DNA of 64,000 nucleotides. It comes from Paraburkholderia dinghuensis (GTDB lineage: Bacteria; Pseudomonadota; Gammaproteobacteria; Burkholderiales; Burkholderiaceae). The notes under the pieces were generated by a model. It saw only the letters and a program-made list of their open reading frames with translations, made no database searches and had not been told where the DNA came from. Positions 52,671 through 61,046 of this stretch are shown here, piece by piece; position 1 is the stretch's first letter, and each line of letters starts with the position of its first letter. Position numbers and translations under genes: made by a program. Location of the stretch: NCBI RefSeq assembly GCF_003837865.1, contig NZ_RQIS01000018.1, positions 29,286 through 93,285 of the forward strand, written 5' to 3'.

Positions 52671-53120
52671 TCAGGCGGATGGACGGTGCAGATCAATCAG
52701 TCGCCGAAGTGTGGCTTTCAGTTCTTCCGCTTTTTCCTGGCCGAGCGGAGCAAGCACCTGATCCTCGTGGATTTTCGCTTGCTCCATCAGCGCTGACACG
52801 AGCTTCTGTCCGCGCGGGGTGATGCGGACCAGTGTGACGCGCCGATCTGTCTGGTGCGGGATGCGCTTGACGTAACCCTGGGCCTCCATGCGGTCGAGCA
52901 AGCGCGTGACGGTGGGTTGTTTCGTCACGGAAATCTGCGCGAGCTGGCCGATGCTGATCGCCTTGCCGTCCGAGAGCGTAGAAAGCACACGCCAATCGGA
53001 GATTTCAAAACCGCTGGCCTGGACGATCACATGGAATTCGCCGGAAATGAGCTGGCTGACCTGCGCGAGCAGCGCAGGGGTGTAACTGTCGACGAAACTG
53101 CCGGTGGAAGACTGGCTCAT
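52671..53120 (-). CDS. MarR family transcriptional regulator
   Basis: The 149-residue regulator has the MarR winged helix: ISIGQLAQISVTKQPTVTRLLDRMEAQGYVKR is the helix-turn-helix, and TDRRVTLVRITPRGQKL the wing. It is divergent from the cyclase gene and convergent with the thioesterase gene. It most likely regulates the cyclase or the whole aromatic cluster in response to an aromatic acid or CoA ester. Confidence 0.95.
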   Translation of the reverse strand: MSQSSTGSFVDSYTPALLAQVSQLISGEFHVIVQASGFEISDWRVLSTLSDGKAISIGQLAQISVTKQPTVTRLLDRMEAQGYVKRIPHQTDRRVTLVRITPRGQKLVSALMEQAKIHEDQVLAPLGQEKAEELKATLRRLIDLHRPSA

Positions 53121-53396
53121 ACGGGGAAATTGCAGCGTGACAAATGCGGGCCTTGCCCGACGACACGGGACGATACCACGACGCCGTGGTCAGTCATTTT
53201 CGTCAGGCAGGAAAAACGGGTTAACCATGCTTTTGAATTAATTTACACCTAAAGATAATTGCGTTGTCGCTATGCGGATTTCGCCGCAGCGTGAGTTGGA
53301 CCGGTGGGTGCGGAATGGCAGGGGTGCGAGTGCGATGCAGCCATAGTGCGTCGCGCCCGCGAAAAGAGAACGGATGGATTTCGTGAGGAGCGCAGG
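53121..53396. other. Divergent MarR/cyclase promoter region
   Basis: These 276 bases are AT-rich near 53220-53265 (TTTTGAATTAATTTACACC). AATTAATT is a plausible MarR-type half-site cluster. No gene is seen here. Confidence 0.5.
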
Positions 53397-54182
53397 ATGA
53401 CGAGCAGTCTGGAGCAACTGACTATCGATCTGGCGAGCGGCAATGTACGCATCGTGGATCTGACGCAAACACTTTCACCGGAATTTCCGGCGCTGCAACT
53501 GCCGCCGCAGTTCGGTCAGGTGTGGGCGTTCAAAATGGAAAAAATCAGTCAGTACGATGAACAGGGCCCCGGCTGGTACTGGAATAACTTTTCCTGCGGC
53601 GAGCACACCGGCACTCACTTCGATGCACCTGTGCACTGGATTAGCGGCAAGGATCACGCGCAAAACTCGGTCGACACGATTGACGTGAAGAATTTCATTG
53701 CGCCTGCGGTCGTGATTGATGCAAGCGCCGAAGTCGGGGCGAATCCGGACTGGCTGTTGACGGTCGCGTTTCTCGAGGCGTGGGAAGTGAAGCACGGCCG
53801 CATTCCGGCCGGCGCCTGGGTTCTGTTCCGGTCGGACTGGTCGAAGCGCACCGATCCGGCCGCGTTTCTGAATCTGCACGAAGACGGCGCACACACACCG
53901 GGGCCAACGCAGGAAGCGGTCGAATGGCTGATCCACGAGCGCAACGTGCACGGATTCGGCGTTGAGACGATCAATACGGATGCGGGGCAGTCGTACACCT
54001 GGCCGATCCCTTACCCATGCCACACGTTGATGCATGGTGCAAACCGCTATGGCCTGCAGTGCCTGAAGAATCTCGACCAGTTGCCCCCTACGGGCGCGGT
54101 CATCGTTTCCGCGCCGCTGAAGATTCAGGCGGGCTCGGGTAGCCCGCTGCGCGTGCTCGCGCTGATGCAGGCACAAGGCTGA
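53397..54182 (+). CDS. Cyclase / kynurenine-formamidase-like hydrolase
   Basis: The 261-residue metal-dependent hydrolase of the cyclase family (PF04199) carries the HTGTHFDAPVHW motif near residue 75 (HxGTHxDxPxH). Later segments DWSKRTDPAAFLN, TPGPTQEAVEWL and GVETINTDAGQ are typical. Members cleave formamides such as N-formylkynurenine, or act as lactonases or amidases on aromatic or cyclic substrates. GAGGAGCGCAGG precedes the ATG. Being next to a MarR regulator and an aryl-pyruvate-type oxidoreductase, it may act on an indole or kynurenine derivative. Confidence 0.9.
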   Translation: MTSSLEQLTIDLASGNVRIVDLTQTLSPEFPALQLPPQFGQVWAFKMEKISQYDEQGPGWYWNNFSCGEHTGTHFDAPVHWISGKDHAQNSVDTIDVKNFIAPAVVIDASAEVGANPDWLLTVAFLEAWEVKHGRIPAGAWVLFRSDWSKRTDPAAFLNLHEDGAHTPGPTQEAVEWLIHERNVHGFGVETINTDAGQSYTWPIPYPCHTLMHGANRYGLQCLKNLDQLPPTGAVIVSAPLKIQAGSGSPLRVLALMQAQG

Positions 54183-54194
54183 GTCGACGCTGTT

Positions 54195-54220
54195 CCCTCC
54201 GGCATCGCGGTGCCGGAGGG
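54195..54220 (+). terminator. Stem-loop ending the cyclase transcript
   Basis: CCCTCCGGCA pairs perfectly with TGCCGGAGGG around a six-base loop, beginning 12 bases after the cyclase stop. There is no T tract, so termination may need Rho or the hairpin may protect the 3' end. Confidence 0.55.
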
Positions 54221-54295
54221 CAGCCGGCAGGTCGGGACGTATCCACCCGCATTGAATGAAAGATGATTTCCGTCTTTTATTCAGTCATGCGAATT

Positions 54296-54311
54296 ACGAA
54301 TTCGAATTCGT
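54296..54311. repeat. 16-base perfect palindrome
   Basis: ACGAATTCGAATTCGT reads the same on both strands. It contains the GAATTCG element twice. It lies 300 bases before the CBS-BON gene. It could be an operator. Confidence 0.6.
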
Positions 54312-54524
54312 TAATTGTCGACGTAGCGGCGATGCGCGATCGCCGGGCGATGGACGCGGCATCGCAGAATGCGACCGGGCTGCCATACAATGCAGTCGGG
54401 TGCCGTTTCCAGAACGGTTCGCGTGACGAACTCGAACCCGCCCAGAGTGCAGCAGCGATCGTGCCCGGCCCGCACTCTGTTTCCTACACATTCGTCATAC
54501 AGATCTGATTCATTTGTCAGTGCG

Positions 54525-54538
54525 TTGACGCATATCAA
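54525..54538. promoter_or_regulatory. FNR/ANR-type box upstream of the CBS-BON gene
   Basis: TTGAC-GCAT-ATCAA matches the TTGAT-N4-ATCAA consensus at nine of ten fixed positions. It is 75 bases before the start codon. This fits an oxygen-limitation-induced promoter. Confidence 0.6.
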
Positions 54539-54612
54539 TGCTGCAACGCGGACGACCACTACGCTTTGGAAGGGGAGCACCTCTGGCACATAAGCGAACT
54601 GGGAGAACGATC

Positions 54613-55299
54613 ATGCGTGCACTGGATGTTATGACCACCAATGTCGTCACCGTCAAGCCGGACATGACTGTCCGCGACGCAGCCGCGTTACTAGTCGAGC
54701 GGCACATCAGCGGCGCTCCGGTGGTCGATGCGGGCGGGCGTCTCGTCGGTATCATCAGCGAGGGTGATTTGTTGCGACGCGTCGAACTTGGTACCGACAA
54801 AACGCGCCGTGGCCGCTGGCTCGATTTCTTTGCGGCGCGTGCGGACGCCGATGCCTATGTGAAATCGCACGCGAACCGCGTGGAGGACGTCATGACGCAC
54901 GACGTGATCTGCGTGGGCGAAGAGGAATCGCTTTCGAAGATCGCGACGATCATGGAAACGCGCGGAGTCAAACGCGTGCCCATACTGCGTGACGGGCAAG
55001 TCGTCGGCATCGTGAGCCGGTCGAATCTGCTGCAGGCGCTGGCGAGCAGGGCGCCCGAACCGGAGACGGTGTCGGCTACCGACCGCGAGATCCGCGAACA
55101 ACTGATGTCAGAGCTTGAAGGGCGGCCGTGGTCGTTCGCCGGGCGCAATCTCGTCGTCGAGGACGGCGTCGTGCACCTCTGGGGCATCTTCAGTTCGATG
55201 GAAGCGGTGCAGGCGGTGCGCGTCGCGGCCGAGCGGATTCCTGGCGTGCGCAGCGTGGAAGATCACACCGAGCCGTATCCGGCGATGCCTGGATTTTGA
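54613..55299 (+). CDS. CBS-domain pair with C-terminal BON domain
   Basis: The 228-residue protein has two CBS domains, about 8-60 (TTNVVTVKPDMTVRDAAALLVERHISGAPVVD) and 95-150 (MTHDVICVGEEESLSKIATIMETRGVKRVPILRDG). A BON domain follows (REQLMSELEGRPWSFAGRNLVVEDGVVHLWGIF). CBS pairs sense adenosine nucleotides, and the BON part suggests membrane contact. In Burkholderia and relatives such proteins occur in low-oxygen-induced loci. GGGAGA precedes the ATG, and a strong FNR/ANR-like box lies upstream. Confidence 0.93.
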   Translation: MRALDVMTTNVVTVKPDMTVRDAAALLVERHISGAPVVDAGGRLVGIISEGDLLRRVELGTDKTRRGRWLDFFAARADADAYVKSHANRVEDVMTHDVICVGEEESLSKIATIMETRGVKRVPILRDGQVVGIVSRSNLLQALASRAPEPETVSATDREIREQLMSELEGRPWSFAGRNLVVEDGVVHLWGIFSSMEAVQAVRVAAERIPGVRSVEDHTEPYPAMPGF

Positions 55300-55333
55300 T
55301 TGCGCTTCAGATTGCGCTTTAGACCGCACTTCG
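55298..55333 (+). repeat. Three tandem copies of a 12-base unit after the CBS-BON gene
   Basis: GATTGCGCTTCA at 55298 is followed by GATTGCGCTTTA and the diverged GACCGCACTTCG. The first copy overlaps the stop codon of the CBS-BON gene. Confidence 0.6.
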
Positions 55334-55460
55334 CGCGGCGACGCACGGCGCGTCGCCGCCGGATCGTGCGCGACTGCAGCGCGCCATCGTCCCCGTCTCG
55401 CTGGCCTGGCCGGAAGCGGCGCCGAAACTGCTGTGACGTCCGTGCAGCAGGCGTGATTCA

Positions 55461-56246
55461 TCAGACCGCTTCAAGCGCCGCCTGCAACCTTGCAAAAGTG
55501 CGTTCATCGGTGCGCTCGAAGTGCAGCGGGGTCACCGACACCCGGCCCGAATTGACCACCGCCGTTTCCGTGTCGGGGCCATTTTCACGCGGTCCGCGAT
55601 TGAAACGCAGCCAGTGATAGTCGATGCCGCGCGGATCGATTTGTGGCACGACATCGATTCCCTGAACCAGCCCGACACCCTGGCGCGTAATCGTCAGCGG
55701 TCCCGCCGCGCTGGCGTCGATATCGGGGAAATTTACGTTCAGGCAGATGGGCGCGTCATGCGACACGCGGGCGAGGCGGCGGATCGTATCCGGCGCGAGC
55801 GCGCGTGCGGTGTCCCAACGCACCCGCTCGCGGTCGCGGAAGGTCTGGCTCAGCGCAATCGACGGCAGCCCGAGCAGAACGCCGGTCATGGCCGCGCCGA
55901 CCGTGCCGGAAAACATGGTTTCGACACCGAGATTGCCACCGCGGTTGATGCCTGAGAGGACGAGCGAGGGTGTCACGTCGCCCATCAGTTGACGTACGGC
56001 CATCACGACGCAGTCGCCCGGCGTGCCCATCACGCCGAAGCGCCGTTCGCCGCGGCGGCTCACACGCAGTGGTGAGTGCAGACTGATCGAGTGCGACGTG
56101 CCGCTCTGATCGTGTTCCGGCGCAACAACCCAGACTTCATGAGCCAGTTCGGCCGCGACGGCCTCGAGCACGCCGAGGCCTGGTGCGTCGATGCCATCGT
56201 CGTTGGTCAGCAGAACACACGGTAGTTTCGGATCGGAAACAGACAT
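55461..56246 (-). CDS. surE: 5'/3'-nucleotidase SurE
   Basis: The 261-residue protein has the SurE metal and substrate motifs: LLTNDDGIDAPG at the N-terminus, MGTPGDCVVMA and LSGINRGGNLGVETMFSGTVGA. It removes phosphate from nucleoside monophosphates and short polyphosphates in stationary phase. The start at 56246 (MSVSDPKLP) follows GAAGAGA; earlier in-frame ATGs add unrelated sequence. The usual SurE neighbours pcm and nlpD/rpoS are absent, so this may be a second copy in the genome. It is divergent from the AI-2E-type exporter. Confidence 0.94.
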   Translation of the reverse strand: MSVSDPKLPCVLLTNDDGIDAPGLGVLEAVAAELAHEVWVVAPEHDQSGTSHSISLHSPLRVSRRGERRFGVMGTPGDCVVMAVRQLMGDVTPSLVLSGINRGGNLGVETMFSGTVGAAMTGVLLGLPSIALSQTFRDRERVRWDTARALAPDTIRRLARVSHDAPICLNVNFPDIDASAAGPLTITRQGVGLVQGIDVVPQIDPRGIDYHWLRFNRGPRENGPDTETAVVNSGRVSVTPLHFERTDERTFARLQAALEAV

Positions 56247-56472
56247 GGCGGATCTCTTCGGACGGGACAGGTTTGCGGAACCGCCATTATTCCAGAGTGC
56301 CGCCGCGCCCATGACGACGGGCACGGACGATGCAGGCTCGGGTCGAGACGGAACAGCGTGCATTCAGGATAGACTAGCGCGTCGGCGGCCTGACGCTCGC
56401 CGTGCCGAGGGGAGAGACCATCGGCTATCTTGTTCATCGACCAGCGTGGCTGCTCGCCGCGAGGAAAACGCC

Positions 56473-57534
56473 GTGAAGCCACAAGAAACTCCGGATATTG
56501 CCCGCACCCTGTTCGTCGTCGCGATTCTCTGTGCGTTGACGATCGGAACCCTCTACGTGATGCGGCCGTTTCTCCCCGGACTCATCTGGGCGACGACGAT
56601 CGTCGTCGCGACCTGGCCGGTGTTGCTGGCCATCGAGCGCCGTTGCGGCAATCGTCGCTGGCTGGCCACGCTGATCATGCTGCTGATTCTGCTCTTCGTG
56701 ATCGTCCTGCCACTCTACGAAGCGATTTCCACGCTAGCGCAGCACGGCGGCGACATCATGAAGCTGGTCACGGCTCTCCCCGACTACGCGCTCGCGCCGC
56801 CGCCAGACTGGGTCCGCGACTTGCCGGTGGTCGGCAAGGGCATCGCCAGCAAGTGGCAGTCACTCTCGGACGCAGGCACGGGCGGCATGCTCGCGCAACT
56901 CGAACCGTATGTGTCGATCGCGGCGCACTGGTTGATCACGCATGCCGCATCGGTGGGCGTGTTCGTCATTCACATGTTCATCACCGTGATCATCACGGGC
57001 GTGCTCTACGCACAGGGCGAGCAGGCGGGCGCGTATGTCATGCGCTTTGCGGACCGCGTATCGCCGAGCCACGGTACCGAAGCGGTGCGCCTTGCCGGCG
57101 CGTCGGTTCGTGCGGTCGCGCTCGGCATCGTCGTTACGGCCGTGATTCAGTCGGCGCTCGGCGGGATCGGCCTGTGGTTCGCCGGCGTGCCGGGTGCCGG
57201 CGTGTTGACCGCGGTGCTGCTCATGATGTGTCTTGCGCAGATCGGACCGATTTTGCCAATGCTCGGCGGTGTCGTCTGGCTCTTCATGCACGACGCTCAT
57301 CTCGCGGCTGTCCTGCTGCTGGTCTGGTACGTGATTGTCGAACTGGTCGACAAGCTGTTGCGCCCCCTCCTCATTAAACGCGGTGTCAACCTCTCGATGT
57401 TGCTGATCCTTTCCGGCGTGCTTGGGGGCATGTTTGCGTTCGGCATCGTCGGGCTCTTTATCGGACCGGTGATTCTGGCCGTGTCGTCAACACTGCTCTC
57501 CGAGTGGATCAAGGAAAGGAAGGCCGCGGCCTGA
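56473..57534 (+). CDS. AI-2E family transporter (YdiK/TqsA-like)
   Basis: This 353-residue inner-membrane protein has about seven hydrophobic segments. The family C-terminal block reads GGIGLWFAGVPGAGVLTAVLLMMCLAQIGPIL, then LRPLLIKRGVNLSMLLILSGVLGGMFAFGIVGLFIGPVIL. The family was named for autoinducer-2 export, but most members have unknown substrates. The start is a GTG at 56473 with GAGGA upstream, and it gives the normal length. Confidence 0.9.
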   Translation: MKPQETPDIARTLFVVAILCALTIGTLYVMRPFLPGLIWATTIVVATWPVLLAIERRCGNRRWLATLIMLLILLFVIVLPLYEAISTLAQHGGDIMKLVTALPDYALAPPPDWVRDLPVVGKGIASKWQSLSDAGTGGMLAQLEPYVSIAAHWLITHAASVGVFVIHMFITVIITGVLYAQGEQAGAYVMRFADRVSPSHGTEAVRLAGASVRAVALGIVVTAVIQSALGGIGLWFAGVPGAGVLTAVLLMMCLAQIGPILPMLGGVVWLFMHDAHLAAVLLLVWYVIVELVDKLLRPLLIKRGVNLSMLLILSGVLGGMFAFGIVGLFIGPVILAVSSTLLSEWIKERKAAA

Positions 57535-57755
57535 GCGCGCTTCCCCAGACGCGCGTCGCCGCACGCTCCCGGCGTGTTTTTCGTCCCATCGAAGTGGCTC
57601 GGCAGCAGGTCGGCACGGCTTGCGATTAAACGCTACGATGTCAGGTGAACTTCGCAACGGCGACTGCTTTTGGCTTTCATGCGCCTGACCGGTACGCTGC
57701 GTCGTCCGGGGAGCGGGCGACCGTACACACGGCGCGATGCTCTCGAGGAGACGAA

Positions 57756-60428
57756 ATGGCTCAGTTCAACTGCGACATTTGCGGCGTGCGTCCGGCGACG
57801 GTTCGGATCGCCGTGTTGCAGGACGGCATGCGGCGCAATCTCGACGTTTGCGATTATCACTACGCGCAACTGACGCGCCATCAGCGCACGCTGAGCCCGC
57901 TCGAAGCGCTGTTCCGCGGCGCGCAACAGCAAGAAGATGCTGCGCCGCAAGGCATGCAGCAGGCCATGGAAACTGGCGACAGTGCCGTCGTCGAACGTTA
58001 TTTGAGCGACGTCGCACGCGAATTGCTGCAGCGTGCCGCCGAACGTGCGATGCAGTTCGGCAGGCGCGAGGTCGATACGGAACACTTGTTGTACGAGATC
58101 GCCGGCAATGAGGCGGGTGTCGCGATGCTCAAGCGCCTCGGCATCGAACCCGACGACGTGCGAGCGTATATTGACGCGAACGCGCAGAAGCGCGAACCGC
58201 CGCAAGCCGTCGACGAGGGGCGTATGGCCGTCTCTCCTCGCCTTAAAAGCGCGATCGACCGCGCGTTTCTCGTCTCGCGCGAACTTGGACATAGTTATGT
58301 CGCGCCCGAACACCTCGTGTTCGGACTCTCGCAGGTGCAAGACAGCTTCGCCAGCCATTTGCTTGGGCGTTACGGCGTCACGCCGCAGAAGGTGCTGCAG
58401 CGGCTCGTCGAGGCCGAAGGCGACAAGCGCGAACGGGCGGCCGCGAAGGGCGTGAGCGCTACGCCACAACTTGACCAGTACAGCCGCGACCTGACGGCAC
58501 TCGCGGGCGAGGGCAAGCTCGATCCCGTCATCGGGCGCTCCAGCGAGATTGAAACGGTTGTCGAGGTGCTCGCGCGGCGGCGCAAGAATAATCCGGTCTT
58601 GATCGGCGAACCGGGGGTGGGCAAAACCGCCATCGCGGAAGGCCTTGCGCAGCGCATGCTCAACGGCGATGTACCGGAATCGCTGCGGGGACGGCGGCTT
58701 GTCGAACTGAACGTGAACGGACTGATCGCGGGTGCCAAATACCGCGGCGAATTCGAAGAGCGCGTGAAGCAGGTGATGGAGGAAATTTCCGCGCAGCGCG
58801 ATACGCTGGTGCTTTTCATCGACGAAGTGCACATGATCGTCGGCGCGGGTCAAGGCGGCGGCGAAGGCGGCCTCGATATCGCCAATGTCTTCAAGCCGGC
58901 GATGGCACGCGGCGAATTGAACCTGATCGGCGCGACGACGCTCGCCGAATATCAGAAGTACATCGAAAAGGATGCAGCACTGGAGCGCCGATTCCAGCCC
59001 GTGTTTGTGTCGGAGCCGAGCGTCGATCAGACGATCAACATCCTGCGCGGCCTTCGCGACAAGCTCGAAGTGCACCACCGCGTCACGATCCGCGACGATG
59101 CGCTCGTCGCGGCCGCCGAACTGTCCGACCGATACGTGACGGGGCGCTTCCTGCCCGACAAGGCGATTGATCTCATCGATCAGGCGGCGGCACGCGTTCA
59201 CCTTTCGGCAACGTCGCGGCCCGCAGCGATCCTCGAACTCGAAGCGGAACTGGCGCAATTACGGCGCGAGCAGGACTACGCAGCGACGCGCAAGAATTTC
59301 GAGCGGGCACATGCGTTAGACGAGCCTGTTGCGAACAAGGAAAAAGCCTTGTCCGAAGCCACCTCCGAGTGGAAGAGCCGTCTCGGCTCCGTGACCTCGG
59401 ACGTGACGACCGAGCACATCGCGGAGATCGTCTCTAAGCTGACGGGCGTGCCGGTCACGCAACTCACCGCCGAAGAACGCACACGTCTGCTCGAAATGGA
59501 GAAACGGCTGCACGAGCGAGTGATTGGCCAGGAAAAGGCGATCGTCGCAGTGAGCGACGCGGTGCGCCGCTCACGCGCCGGATTGCGGCGCGGCAGGCGG
59601 CCGACTGCAGTGTTTCTGTTCCTCGGACCGACCGGTGTGGGGAAGACGGAACTGGCGAAGGCGCTCGCGGAGGTCGTGTTCGGCGACGAGGACGCGATCG
59701 TCCGCATCGACATGAGCGAGTACATGGAGCGCCACGCGGTGTCGAGACTCATTGGTTCGCCGCCGGGCTACGTCGGTTACGACGAGGGCGGACAACTCAC
59801 GGAACGCGTGCGCCGTCGACCCTATTGCGTGATCCTGCTCGACGAGATCGAAAAAGCCCATTCCGATGTCTACAACGTGCTGCTCCAGGTATTCGACGAC
59901 GGACGGCTCACGGACGGCAAGGGCCGCGTCGTGGATTTCAGCAACACCGTCGTCATAGCGACCAGCAATCTGGGTTCGGACGTGGTTTCCGGTCAGAAAC
60001 GTTCGGGCCCCGGGTTTCTCTCGAATGGCGAGGCGTCCACACAGAACGCCGTGCTGACCGAACTGCGCCAGCATTTCAGGCCGGAGTTTCTGAATCGCAT
60101 CGACGAAATCATCGTGTTTCAGCCGCTCACCGATGGCGAAATGCGCTCGATCGTGCATCTGCTGCTCAACCAGGTGCAGCGGATGGCGCATAGCCAGGAT
60201 ATCGAGCTGACGTTCGACGATAGCGTCGTCGATCACCTCGCGGCCGTTGGCTACCGGCCCGAATTCGGCGCGCGGGAATTGCGCCGCCAGATTCAGCAGA
60301 TGGTGGAAAACGAACTGGCCAAGGCGATGCTCAAGGGCGACGTGAAGGAGGGCGCGAAGATCGTCTGTCGCTTCGATGCTTCGCAGCAGCGCCTGGAATT
60401 CGTCGGTTCGGGCGGGGAGGCGCACTAG
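57756..60428 (+). CDS. ClpK/ClpG-like AAA+ disaggregase with N-terminal zinc finger
   Basis: This 890-residue Hsp100 ATPase has two AAA modules: Walker A1 GEPGVGKT (284-291) and B1 LVLFIDEVH, then Walker A2 GPTGVGKT (624-631) and B2 VILLDEIEK. It begins with a putative zinc site C6-x2-C9 ... C32-x2-H35, followed by a Clp-N repeat region (about 80-225). A short coiled-coil M domain lies at about 490-548. That N-terminal zinc domain with a ClpC-like core is the layout of ClpK/ClpG thermotolerance disaggregases. The ClpP-binding loop is uncertain (GPGFLS near 751-756). GAGGAG precedes the start. No clpP or small heat-shock gene is adjacent. Confidence 0.88.
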   Translation: MAQFNCDICGVRPATVRIAVLQDGMRRNLDVCDYHYAQLTRHQRTLSPLEALFRGAQQQEDAAPQGMQQAMETGDSAVVERYLSDVARELLQRAAERAMQFGRREVDTEHLLYEIAGNEAGVAMLKRLGIEPDDVRAYIDANAQKREPPQAVDEGRMAVSPRLKSAIDRAFLVSRELGHSYVAPEHLVFGLSQVQDSFASHLLGRYGVTPQKVLQRLVEAEGDKRERAAAKGVSATPQLDQYSRDLTALAGEGKLDPVIGRSSEIETVVEVLARRRKNNPVLIGEPGVGKTAIAEGLAQRMLNGDVPESLRGRRLVELNVNGLIAGAKYRGEFEERVKQVMEEISAQRDTLVLFIDEVHMIVGAGQGGGEGGLDIANVFKPAMARGELNLIGATTLAEYQKYIEKDAALERRFQPVFVSEPSVDQTINILRGLRDKLEVHHRVTIRDDALVAAAELSDRYVTGRFLPDKAIDLIDQAAARVHLSATSRPAAILELEAELAQLRREQDYAATRKNFERAHALDEPVANKEKALSEATSEWKSRLGSVTSDVTTEHIAEIVSKLTGVPVTQLTAEERTRLLEMEKRLHERVIGQEKAIVAVSDAVRRSRAGLRRGRRPTAVFLFLGPTGVGKTELAKALAEVVFGDEDAIVRIDMSEYMERHAVSRLIGSPPGYVGYDEGGQLTERVRRRPYCVILLDEIEKAHSDVYNVLLQVFDDGRLTDGKGRVVDFSNTVVIATSNLGSDVVSGQKRSGPGFLSNGEASTQNAVLTELRQHFRPEFLNRIDEIIVFQPLTDGEMRSIVHLLLNQVQRMAHSQDIELTFDDSVVDHLAAVGYRPEFGARELRRQIQQMVENELAKAMLKGDVKEGAKIVCRFDASQQRLEFVGSGGEAH

Positions 60429-60567
60429 ATTGCACGACGGACGGCTCTTTTTCCGGGTTTCCGGGTGGAAACATGGACGGGCGCCGCGTGGTCTAGCATG
60501 TAAAAGATGAGAGCGGTGCCGCGCAGCCTTGCGGCACTTGCGCCTGGTTTCGGTTGCGGGAGGCGTT

Positions 60568-60978
60568 ATGAATGGCTACCAGCTCACGTTCTATACAGAA
60601 CGAAACCGCCGCCACGGGCATCAGGCGATCTGCGACTGGCTGTTGTCCGAAGCGCGCAGGCTGGGCGTAAGGGGCGCAACCGTGATCGATTGCGCCGAAG
60701 GCACCGGCCACGCGGGTGCACACCATGCGCCTCATGCCTTCCGGGTTTACGACCAACCGGTGCAGATTGTGCTTGCCTTGACTGCGGACGAAGCTGCGCG
60801 TTTGCTGGCACTCGTGCAGGTCGAAGGCGTCCACGTGTTCTACACGAAGGTTCCCGTCGAGTTCGGCGTGATCGGTGCCGGCGCGCCGAAGCGCGAGCGT
60901 CACCTGTTTCCGTTGCGAAAGTGGGGTGCGTCGGCGGATAAGGGCGATCGATCAGGCAATTCCGGTTTGCTGCCGTGA
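60568..60978 (+). CDS. DUF190 domain-containing protein
   Basis: The 136-residue protein matches DUF190 (PF02641): GYQLTFYTERNRRHGHQAICDWLLSEARRLGVRGATVIDCAEGTGHAG, then VQIVLALTADEAARLLALV and KVPVEFGVIGA. DUF190 has a ferredoxin-like, PII-resembling fold and often accompanies fluoride or CrcB-type genes, but none is here. GGGAGG precedes the ATG. It follows the Clp ATPase by 139 bases in the same direction. Confidence 0.9.
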   Translation: MNGYQLTFYTERNRRHGHQAICDWLLSEARRLGVRGATVIDCAEGTGHAGAHHAPHAFRVYDQPVQIVLALTADEAARLLALVQVEGVHVFYTKVPVEFGVIGAGAPKRERHLFPLRKWGASADKGDRSGNSGLLP

Positions 60979-61046
60979 CAGGGACGCTGGCGCTTTCCAG
61001 CCTCGTCTCGCCGAAAGTCTCCTGCTTTGCCGCTCTCACTCGTGCG

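Larger units (their letters stand above)
54183..54612. other. Intergenic region with stem-loop, palindrome and FNR/ANR-like box
   Basis: This 430-base region has no gene. It contains a hairpin at 54195-54220, a 16-base perfect palindrome at 54296-54311 and an FNR/ANR-like box at 54525-54538, each listed separately. Confidence 0.6.

Noticed and set aside
57611..57626. CGGCACGGCTTGCG upstream of the Clp ATPase as a -24/-12 element
   Set aside because: The GG-to-GC spacing is eight bases, not ten.
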